36,056 bases of DNA, from contig JARYMK010000009.1 in assembly GCA_029907165.1 (NCBI GenBank), positions 1 through 36,056 on the forward strand, written 5' to 3'. Made by a program: the position numbers and the translations under genes. Shown piece by piece: positions 1 to 6,247 of this stretch. Origin of the DNA: Anaerolineae bacterium. GTDB taxonomy: Bacteria; Chloroflexota; Anaerolineae; DTLA01. Each line of letters opens with the position of its first letter. Position 1 is the stretch's first letter. Under the pieces are notes generated by a model, which saw nothing but the letters and a program-made list of their open reading frames with translations, did not search any database and was not told where the DNA came from.

Positions 1-128
1 GCCTCTTTCAAGACGCTGACCGCCGCCTCGCTGATGTCGTACACGGTCAGGTCAAACCCTGCCTTCAGGACATTGAGGGCCATCCACTTGCCCATCTGTC
101 CCAGACCGATGAATCCAACCTTTGCCAT
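1..128 (-). CDS. NAD(P)-dependent beta-hydroxyacid dehydrogenase, N-terminal part (cut by window edge)
   Basis: This reading frame is not in the ORF track because it runs off the left edge. The minus strand reads MAKVGFIGLGQMGKWMALNVL, a Rossmann fold opening with the G-x-G-x-x-G dinucleotide-binding motif and the 'GxMGxxMAxNxxxxG' signature of the 3-hydroxyisobutyrate / tartronate-semialdehyde dehydrogenase family. Only about 42 residues are visible, so the catalytic lysine and the substrate-binding half lie outside the window and the substrate cannot be assigned. The gene starts 30 bp after the stop of the DUF6282 gene and probably belongs to the same transcript as that gene and the LarA-like gene. 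Together these suggest a small hydroxyacid-catabolism operon, which is inference from context only. Confidence 0.75.
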   Translation of the reverse strand, partial: MAKVGFIGLGQMGKWMALNVLKAGFDLTVYDISEAAVSVLKE

Positions 129-158
129 AGTCCCCCTTGTCTCGTATTGGTCGCCCGG

Positions 159-1043
159 CTAGAGGCCCAACGCCCGCGCCGGATTATCGGCCACCATCGT
201 GCGGATGTCCCGCTCCGACAGGCCGAGGTTCAGCATATCTTTTATGTAAATCCCCATCTGCTGGGCCGGAACGGGATTCAGCCACTGGCCGGAATCTGTG
301 GACATGATGCAGTGCTCGGGCCCAATCGCCTTGATGGCGTTGTACAGGTCGGCCACTTTGATGGGATGGGCCACCTGGCGCGTGGTGTCGTTGTACACGT
401 GCTCCAGGTAGGTTGCGCCCGCGTCCAGAATCGCCTTCATGTCGTCCACGCTGTAGGCCACAAAACTGGCGCACGGGTGCGTAACCACAATCTTGCGCAC
501 GCCCCGCTCGGCCGCGGCCCGCACCAGAACCATCGCCTCCTGGATGGTGATGTGGCCTGTGGCGAGCATCACGTCCCACTTGGCAATGAGGTCCAGGATG
601 GGATACACCTCGTCCTTCAGTTCGCCATTCGGCTTCAGGATGTAGATGCCCTGGATGTCCTCGCCCAACTGCGCCGCCAGGTTCGCCACGTGGCTCTTGT
701 TCTCAATGAACTTCTGCGCGTGGAGCGTCGGCATCCAGACCACCTTGGCCCCCAGTTTCAGTGCCACATCCACCGCGTGGTGATTCAGCCCACCCACCGT
801 GAGGTTCAGCGCGATGCCGCCGAACACGGGGAAGTCGGCCACCTCAGACGCCACCTGTGCCCGGCTTGCCGTCTCCACGAAGTGGTTTTTGACCAGAATT
901 GCTCGCATCCCCATCTCTTTGGCCTGCTGGGCCAGTTCCACGTCGTTGAGGATGCGCGGGTACACGTCCGGGGCCGAATGGATATGCAGGTCAATGGCCC
1001 CTTCCAGCAAACCCATCACCTTGCTGTCAAACCGAAGTCTCAT
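159..1043 (-). CDS. DUF6282 family protein (amidohydrolase-like, metal-binding HxH)
   Basis: The protein has 294 residues when started at the ATG at 1043. A GAGGAG ribosome-binding site lies 4-5 nt upstream of that ATG; the longer ORF-track version (343 aa) would run into the upstream gene. The N-terminus carries DLHIHSAPDVYPR, the HxH metal-binding strand seen in amidohydrolase/PHP-like TIM barrels, with further histidines at 'GHITIQEA', 'THPCASFV' and 'YLEHVYND' and an aspartate in 'STDSGQW'. These fit a mononuclear or binuclear metal hydrolase. The family (DUF6282) has no settled reaction. It follows the LarA-like gene by about 45 nt and precedes a beta-hydroxyacid dehydrogenase, so a role in hydroxyacid or lactone breakdown is possible. 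The fold is fairly sure and the function unknown. Confidence 0.78.
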   Translation of the reverse strand: MRLRFDSKVMGLLEGAIDLHIHSAPDVYPRILNDVELAQQAKEMGMRAILVKNHFVETASRAQVASEVADFPVFGGIALNLTVGGLNHHAVDVALKLGAKVVWMPTLHAQKFIENKSHVANLAAQLGEDIQGIYILKPNGELKDEVYPILDLIAKWDVMLATGHITIQEAMVLVRAAAERGVRKIVVTHPCASFVAYSVDDMKAILDAGATYLEHVYNDTTRQVAHPIKVADLYNAIKAIGPEHCIMSTDSGQWLNPVPAQQMGIYIKDMLNLGLSERDIRTMVADNPARALGL

Positions 1044-1087
1044 TCCGCTCCTCATGGTTGCAGTCCGCCCCCCACGGGCGTGGACTG

Positions 1088-2380
1088 CTAGAGTTTCCCG
1101 TCTGCGCCCCGGCCGGTAACAATCCACTTGCCGTATGGGAAGTAGCCCACCTTCACGTCGGGTCCGTACTTGGCCCTGACGCGTTCCCAAGCCTCTTGCA
1201 GCGACGTAACCGCCGGTATCTTCACAATTTCAAAGTCGGGTAGGCGCTCCGGCTCTGTAACGACGATGACTTCCTTGCGCGCCATGACCTCAATCACCGG
1301 CAGCCACAGGCAGGCGTGCCACAGGGCCTGCTTGCCGTAGAACACATCGTCGTACAGGCGGCGCATGGCCTCCTTCGTGGGCGGCATGTAGTCCTTGGCG
1401 TAGGCGTAGTGAGCCAGCCCGCCCGGCACCGGCGTCGCGACGATGATGGTGCCGCCGTCGCGCACAAACGGGTCCAGGTTCGCAATGGGCCAGCACGCGT
1501 GGGCGAAGAAGCGGTCGCCCGGGAACGAGCCGCTGATGCCCACATCCAGCGAGCCGCCTGGGATCTTGGCGGGGTCAAAGGCGTAGCGGGCGTTGTACTT
1601 CTTGACCGAGGCCCGGTGCACGGCCAGCGTGTCGCCAGCCGTGAGGTCTATCAGTTCCATCTTGGGGTTGAAGATGGCCAGCAACGACATGTCCAGGCGG
1701 GCCAGCGCCATCGCCTCCTCAATGTCCTCGCGGAAGCGGTTCAGCGGTGGCTCGTAGCCCACCTTCATCGTGGGCGAGGTCATCAGCCGATGGTGCCACT
1801 CAATGGTCTCAAAGGAACTCACGCCCGGCAGGATCATGCTCCCGCCGCCGCCATAGCCCCACAGCGTCGCCTGCGTCATGGTTACGGCCAGTCGGAAGTC
1901 GGCCGCCAGGAATCGCTTGTGCACGCTGATGGGCGAGCCGTAACTGGTAACGCCTACGAACTCAAAGTCCCACGTCTCGCGGGCTTTGCTGACGACGATG
2001 GGAATCCCAGAGTTGAGGATTTCCTTGCCCAGTTTGCGCTCCAGTTCCGTCTCGCTCATCTCGCGGAGCGCGCCGCTGGCGATGAGGATCTCTACGTACT
2101 TGCCGGCCTGCTTGATCTTCTCCAGGATGGGCGGTAGGAGTTTGTACGCAGGGGTCAAACGGGCGAAGTTGTCCACGAGGATGACGACGCGGTTGGCCTT
2201 GCGCAGCCGCTCGGAGAAGGGCGGCCCTGCCACCGGGTTCTCCAGCGCCGCCAGGATGGCGTCGTTGAGGTTCGGCATCTCGCCGGGAAACGGCACGTCG
2301 GTGTTCAGGACCAGATTCTTGTCCGGGATCTCCAAGTCCAGCGTCCCTTTCACGCCGTACGGAACATGGATGACTGTCAT
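1088..2380 (-). CDS. LarA-like protein (lactate racemase superfamily, DUF2088) with altered active site
   Basis: The 430-residue protein has the layout of nickel-pincer lactate racemase LarA. A DNFARLTP motif at residues 70-77 matches the 'D..TR.TP' loop of the N-terminal domain. A glycine-rich GYGGGGSMILPG segment lies at 175-186, followed by a His-His pair at 196-197. In characterised LarA the loop 'TGxHR' supplies a catalytic histidine; here it reads SGALRE, with leucine. No histidine occurs around TQATLW where the second is expected. The lysine that anchors the pincer cofactor ('GGxK') reads as serine (GGGS). Racemisation by the LarA mechanism therefore looks unlikely, and it may serve another hydroxyacid or a different cofactor. 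The start has a good AAAGGAGAT site. It lies 58 bp after the MoaD-like gene. No larB, larC or larE is present here. Confidence 0.75.
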   Translation of the reverse strand: MTVIHVPYGVKGTLDLEIPDKNLVLNTDVPFPGEMPNLNDAILAALENPVAGPPFSERLRKANRVVILVDNFARLTPAYKLLPPILEKIKQAGKYVEILIASGALREMSETELERKLGKEILNSGIPIVVSKARETWDFEFVGVTSYGSPISVHKRFLAADFRLAVTMTQATLWGYGGGGSMILPGVSSFETIEWHHRLMTSPTMKVGYEPPLNRFREDIEEAMALARLDMSLLAIFNPKMELIDLTAGDTLAVHRASVKKYNARYAFDPAKIPGGSLDVGISGSFPGDRFFAHACWPIANLDPFVRDGGTIIVATPVPGGLAHYAYAKDYMPPTKEAMRRLYDDVFYGKQALWHACLWLPVIEVMARKEVIVVTEPERLPDFEIVKIPAVTSLQEAWERVRAKYGPDVKVGYFPYGKWIVTGRGADGKL

Positions 2381-2438
2381 TGTCTATCTCCTTTCGTTTC
2401 GCACCCGCTGCGGTGCGCATGACGCTGCTATGGCATTG

Positions 2439-2798
2439 TTATCCGCCGGCCAGATTCAGAATCAGCGCGAGTTCATCTCCGTCGCTGACCGGCGTTTGAA
2501 GCGCCTCATCGCGGTTCAATTGCACCGGCACATCGTTGACAAATGCCGTCCATGCCGGCACAACCGTGTTGCCGTCGCCGTACAGGTAGCGGCGCATCTC
2601 GGCCCCGTACCGCGCCACCAGAGCCTCCAGCGCGTCGCCCACCGTGGCCGGTGCGTCCAGCGCGATCTGCACCCGGTCGCTGCCCGCCGCGCTGTTGAGC
2701 GGCGGGTACAGGTGAACCGACAGGTTTACCGCGCGTCGCTGCTCACTCAACTTTGCCGCAGTCCGATACCGGCAGTTTGCCCCGGGCTTCCAGGTCAT
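2439..2798 (-). CDS. MoaD/ThiS-family sulfur-carrier-like protein
   Basis: This small beta-grasp protein ends in the sequence ILNLAGG. The C-terminal Gly-Gly is the feature that is adenylated and thiocarboxylated in MoaD and ThiS. The body reads like the family: NLSVHLYPPLN, then a hydrophobic 'VGDALEALVARYG' helix, then 'FVNDVPV' and 'SDGDELALI'. The start is uncertain. The ORF-track ATG at 2798 overlaps the AOR gene by 56 nt and has no Shine-Dalgarno. A TTG at 2750, which overlaps the AOR stop by a few bases, would leave 103 residues and begin just before the domain. The gene follows the tungsten-type aldehyde oxidoreductase directly, so supply of dithiolene sulfur for pyranopterin synthesis is the likely role. 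Confidence 0.8.
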   Translation of the reverse strand: MTWKPGANCRYRTAAKLSEQRRAVNLSVHLYPPLNSAAGSDRVQIALDAPATVGDALEALVARYGAEMRRYLYGDGNTVVPAWTAFVNDVPVQLNRDEALQTPVSDGDELALILNLAGG

Positions 2799-4695
2799 CG
2801 GCGATGGCGTTCAGGCCCAGGCGCTCCATTCCGGCGCGCGTGGGCAGGCCCGTGTCCGGATCCCAGCGGCGGGCCTCGTAGTACTCATCCAGGATGGCGT
2901 CAAATTTCTCCAGGTCTACAACAGCCCCGCCGCTTGGCCCGCCACCCAGCAGCGGCTCCTCAAAGAAGCGGCGAGGGATGACATCGTCGGCGCGGGTGGC
3001 ACCGCAGCGGGTGTTGTACGCCTTCTCCACGTTGAAGGCGCGCTCGCCCGCCATGAGCATCTCTTCTTCGCTCAGGTTGCGGCCCGTGCAGGCGTTGTAG
3101 AAGCGCGTGGCCAGGTGCACGCCTTTGCGGTACAGGTACGGGAACGTTGCCGAACGGTAGTACGCGAACTTGCACAGTCCCAGGATGTCGCCGATGGTAA
3201 CGAAATCCTCGCTGAACTTGAGCATCCTGCCCTTGCCACGCACGCCCTGCTTGATGTCGGCGGCCTCTTCGGAACCGAACCACTGGAGCGCCTCCTCCGG
3301 CCGCATGATTTCCTCAATGTACGGGTTGGAGCGCAGGTGGTCGCTGCCGCGCGTGGACGTGGCGTAGGAAACCGCGCGCACGGGCATCCCGCGCGGGTCG
3401 CCCGCCGTCATCTCCCCGCCTTTTACGTGCATCGCGAACCGCTCGCTGCCGCGCCCGATCTTCTCGGCGGCGCGCTTGGTGCCTTCGGCCAGGATGTTGG
3501 CCAATTCGCCCTGACGCAAGGCGATGCGCCGGGTCATTTCCAGCCAGGCTGCCTCGTTGCCGAACTCCAGCACGAGGCCCCCGGTCTCCTTTTCGGTCAG
3601 AATCCCGTTCTCAAAGCATTCCATGGCGAAGGCGAGGGTGTCGCCGGCGCCTTCCGTGTCCAGGCCGTAGTGATTGCACTGGTTGGACCAGGCGATGACG
3701 GCCTCGGGGTTGGTAACGCCGCAAGTCATGGAGCGGGCGATGGTTTCCCACTCCAGTTTGGCCGTAACGCCCGCGTAAGGGCCGGTGCGCACGCGGTAGT
3801 CGCGGCGGCAGCGCACCGGGCACGCCAGGCACGCCCCTGCCTTCACCTGATAGTCCGTGCGGAAAATTTCCGGGTCCAGCGTCTCCCAGGGATACGCGCC
3901 ATATCGCCAGTTCTCCGCTCCGTGGATGCCGAACTTCACGCGGTGGCCCATGAAGCGGCAGGTGCCGTACTTGGTCGCCGGCGGGACGTAGGGATCCACG
4001 GCGATGGTGTCCAGGTAGTCCTTGTAGGCCGCCTTCAGCGCGGCGATGTCGGCCACGCCGATGTCGCCCGTGCCCCGCGTAACGATGGCCTTCAGGTTCT
4101 TGGAGCCCATGACCGCGCCCAGGCCGCACCGCGCGCTCACGCCCTTGTCTGCGCCATTGTGGTACACGCCGGCCAGCCGCACCAGATTCTCACCCGCCGG
4201 GCCGATGCTCACGGTGCAGACATCAGGCCCGAACGTCTTGCGCGCCCACCCATGCACCCCAGACGTAAACTGTCCGCGCAGGTGGGCCGCGTCGCGAATC
4301 TCCACAGTGTCGTTGTCAATGTACAGGTACACCAGCCTCTCGGCCTTGCCCTGGAAGATGAGCGCGTCATACCCCGCTCGCTTCAGTTCCGCGCCCCACG
4401 ACGCCCCCGAATGCCCGTCGCCGTGCATGTTGGTCAGAGGCGACCGCGCGGTCACGGTCGTGCGGCTGGCTGCCGGCACGCCCGTGCCGATGAGCGCGCC
4501 CGGCGAGAAAATCAGCCGGTTGGCGGGATCAAACGGCTCCACCTCCGGCGGAACCTCGTCGTACAGAATCTTGGATGCGATGCCGCGGCCTCCCAGGAAC
4601 AGGTCAATGTAGTCGGAGCCGAGTTCCTCGGTGGTGATGGCTCCGGTGGTCAAATCCACGCGCAGAATCTTGCCCGCATACGAGTTCTTCGCCAT
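2743..4695 (-). CDS. aor: Aldehyde:ferredoxin oxidoreductase (tungsten/molybdenum bis-pyranopterin)
   Basis: The protein has 650 residues, slightly above the usual 600-620. It should oxidise aldehydes to carboxylic acids with ferredoxin as acceptor, or run in reverse on acids at low potential. The N-terminal domain has the family layout: YAGKILRVDLT, the LGGRGIASKIL pyranopterin loop and 'SPLTNMHGDGHSGA'. The [4Fe-4S] ligands are visible as C289-x2-C292-x3-C296 (CLACPVRC) with a distant C508 in GDILGLCKF. The order and spacing match Pyrococcus AOR. The GDPRGMPVRA segment and 'SDHLRSNPY' belong to the second and third domains. It is translated from 5 bp after the ferredoxin-like gene and is followed by a MoaD-like gene, forming a compact AOR operon. 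The substrate is not decided by sequence. Confidence 0.92.
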   Translation of the reverse strand: MAKNSYAGKILRVDLTTGAITTEELGSDYIDLFLGGRGIASKILYDEVPPEVEPFDPANRLIFSPGALIGTGVPAASRTTVTARSPLTNMHGDGHSGASWGAELKRAGYDALIFQGKAERLVYLYIDNDTVEIRDAAHLRGQFTSGVHGWARKTFGPDVCTVSIGPAGENLVRLAGVYHNGADKGVSARCGLGAVMGSKNLKAIVTRGTGDIGVADIAALKAAYKDYLDTIAVDPYVPPATKYGTCRFMGHRVKFGIHGAENWRYGAYPWETLDPEIFRTDYQVKAGACLACPVRCRRDYRVRTGPYAGVTAKLEWETIARSMTCGVTNPEAVIAWSNQCNHYGLDTEGAGDTLAFAMECFENGILTEKETGGLVLEFGNEAAWLEMTRRIALRQGELANILAEGTKRAAEKIGRGSERFAMHVKGGEMTAGDPRGMPVRAVSYATSTRGSDHLRSNPYIEEIMRPEEALQWFGSEEAADIKQGVRGKGRMLKFSEDFVTIGDILGLCKFAYYRSATFPYLYRKGVHLATRFYNACTGRNLSEEEMLMAGERAFNVEKAYNTRCGATRADDVIPRRFFEEPLLGGGPSGGAVVDLEKFDAILDEYYEARRWDPDTGLPTRAGMERLGLNAIADDLEARGKLPVSDCGKVE

Positions 4696-4700
4696 GGTGT

Positions 4701-5255
4701 CTAACCCCTTTTCTCCAGTCTCTTCAAGACGGGCCCTTCGCCGCTGGGGGTGCTGCGCCGCAGTTCATCGCTGGCGGCCAGCAGCGCGGCAAAGCGCAGG
4801 CGGTTGTGCTCCGACACCTGCTCGTCGTTCAGCGCGCCCAGCACGTGCGACGGGCAGATGTCCACGCACGCGGGCGACTCGCCGCCGCATAGATCGCACT
4901 TGATGGCCTTGTTGGTTACGGGGTCCAGCGTGATGATGCCGCAGGGACACGCCCCGACACACGCCCCGCACGAGGTGCACTTCGTCTCGTCCACGACAAC
5001 GATTTGGAGTTTCTTGTTCAGTACGATGGCGTCAAACTTGCAGGCCGCCTGGCACGCGGGGTCCTGGCACTGCTGGCAAGTAACCGGTACATCTATGCCG
5101 GTGGAGAGTTCCGCCACGCGGATGCGCGCCCGATAGGGGTTGAACGCGCCGACGTGCTGCAGCGAGCAGTACAACTCGCACAGATGGCACCCGCTGCAAA
5201 TCCCCGTCGCCTCCCAGGGGTAGTTGGTGTAAACAATCCGCTTCTTCTTCGCCAT
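4701..5255 (-). CDS. Polyferredoxin-like 4Fe-4S electron-transfer subunit (HycB/AorA-like)
   Basis: The 184-residue protein holds 16 regularly spaced cysteines. They fall at residues 20/23/26/30, 60/63/68/72, 93/96/99/103 and 120/123/130/134, enough for four [4Fe-4S] clusters in the pattern of HycB/DmsB-type subunits. The third group (CTSCGACVGACPCG) is a classic ferredoxin motif. There is no signal peptide or membrane helix, so it should be cytoplasmic. It starts the AOR operon and its stop lies 5 bp before the aor start codon, which points to a dedicated redox partner that carries electrons from the aldehyde oxidoreductase, as AorA-type subunits do in multisubunit AORs. About 45 residues after the last cluster are uncharacterised. 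The upstream region carries a promoter and 11-bp repeats. Confidence 0.88.
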   Translation of the reverse strand: MAKKKRIVYTNYPWEATGICSGCHLCELYCSLQHVGAFNPYRARIRVAELSTGIDVPVTCQQCQDPACQAACKFDAIVLNKKLQIVVVDETKCTSCGACVGACPCGIITLDPVTNKAIKCDLCGGESPACVDICPSHVLGALNDEQVSEHNRLRFAALLAASDELRRSTPSGEGPVLKRLEKRG

Positions 5256-5320
5256 GAGATTCTCTCCCGATTGGATTTGGCAGCAGAGAGGGACTTCGGG
5301 TGGGATAGATTGTTTAGTTT

Positions 5321-5349
5321 ATCATAACACGGAAATCTACCCTGGAACC
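5321..5349 (-). promoter_or_regulatory. Putative promoter of the ferredoxin-aor-moaD operon
   Basis: On the minus strand a -10-like TATGAT (5321-5326) is followed by an AT-rich TAAACTAAACAAT stretch. The matching -35 position (17-bp spacer, 5344-5349) reads GGTTCC and is weak. A poor -35 with activator-type repeats just above it fits a promoter that needs a regulator. The leader to the ATG at 5255 is about 60 nt, with a GGGAGAG ribosome-binding site. Confidence 0.5.
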
Positions 5350-5359
5350 TTGTAGTTGC

Positions 5360-5392
5360 GTTGCAACAATGTTGCGCGAAAGTTGCCGAATA
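5360..5392. promoter_or_regulatory. Three 11-bp direct repeats (GTTGC-N6), probable response-regulator site
   Basis: The plus strand shows gttgcaacaat, gttgcgcgaaa and gttgccgaata back to back, each 11 bp, with a weaker CTTGT at 5349 in the same phase. PhoB/OmpR-family winged-helix regulators bind direct repeats at an 11-bp period just upstream of, or replacing, a -35 element. The repeats sit directly upstream of the weak -35 of the ferredoxin-aor promoter, and the gene of a PhoB-type regulator ends about 30 bp away. The gcaacaatgttgc palindrome (5363-5375) overlaps them. The binding assignment is inference. Confidence 0.55.
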
Positions 5393-5422
5393 GGGGAACT
5401 GCGATGAGACAGCGAAGAACGA

Positions 5423-6247
5423 CTACGAGGGCGAGTACAGATACCCCTTGCCGCGTATGGTTCGGATTAGGCGGGGCTTGGCCGGGTTGGGCTCCACCTT
5501 GCGCCGCAGGCGCGAGATGTGCGGACGGATGATCTCCGCGGCCTCCCGCTCCGAGACATCGTAGCCGAGGGCCATCCTGGCCAGGTGGCGGCAGGAGAAG
5601 ACCGTGTCGGGATTGCGAAGGAACTGCGACATGAGCGCCATCTCGTTGCCTGTCAGCGCCACCGTGCGAGCCTCGCGGCCATCCGTCGCGCCCACCAGCA
5701 GCAGGCCCTTAGCCTGATCCAGCGTCAGGCCACCGGCGCGGACGAACCGCTCCACGCCCGCATCCGCTGGCTGGGTCGCGGCTTTCTCCTCGTCTTGCAG
5801 CGCCGACAGGGCATCGGCCATCACGCGGATAAGATGCTGGCGGCGCAGGCGTTCCTGGCGCTGCTGAAGGGCGCGGGCCACCGCCTCGCCGATCTCGCGG
5901 ATGCTGCACGGCTTCAGTAAGTAGTCGGTTGCGCCGGACTTCACGGCCACCACCGCGCTTTCCAGCGTCGCGTGCGCCGTCAGGATGATGATGAGCGTGT
6001 TCGGGTAACTTTCGCGCACGCGCTTCATCACCTCCACACCGTCCGGTCCAGGCATCCGAAGGTCTAGGAGCACGAGGTCATACGGCGATGCCGCCAGCCG
6101 TTCCAGCGCCTGCGTGCCCGACGCGGCGGCATCGGCCTTGTACCCCATCAGGTTCAGCGCCCGCGTGATGGCCATGCGCGGGGTCGCCTCGTCATCCACC
6201 ACCAGGATTCGCGCTTCAGGAATCGGCGGATAAGCAGGGTCCGGCAA
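5423..6247 (-). CDS. PhoB/OmpR-type response regulator
   Basis: The start is taken at a TTG codon at 6247, preceded by CAGGAGGTGGACC, a near-perfect ribosome-binding site. The ORF-track start at 6427 only adds a frame shadow of the kinase gene. The resulting protein has 274 residues. The receiver domain shows the acidic pair in ILVVDDE (D18-D19), the phosphoacceptor D62 in VLLDLRMPGPDG, the conserved threonine in IILTAHA and the lysine in YLLKPCS. A short linker follows, then a C-terminal winged-helix domain ending in SRLRRKVEP...IRTIRGKGYLY, the trans_reg_C hallmark. It overlaps the kinase stop codon by about 30 nt, so the two are translationally coupled as a two-component pair. The likely target is the ferredoxin-aor operon immediately downstream. 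Confidence 0.9.
   Translation of the reverse strand: MPDPAYPPIPEARILVVDDEATPRMAITRALNLMGYKADAAASGTQALERLAASPYDLVLLDLRMPGPDGVEVMKRVRESYPNTLIIILTAHATLESAVVAVKSGATDYLLKPCSIREIGEAVARALQQRQERLRRQHLIRVMADALSALQDEEKAATQPADAGVERFVRAGGLTLDQAKGLLLVGATDGREARTVALTGNEMALMSQFLRNPDTVFSCRHLARMALGYDVSEREAAEIIRPHISRLRRKVEPNPAKPRLIRTIRGKGYLYSPS

Noticed and set aside
147-1091. Long plus-strand ORF opposite the DUF6282 gene, with similar long plus-strand ORFs opposite AOR, acsB, acsA, fhs and others.
   Set aside because: They have no family motifs and show the Arg/His/Val-rich composition of GC-rich antisense shadows. The opposite strand has complete, recognised proteins.
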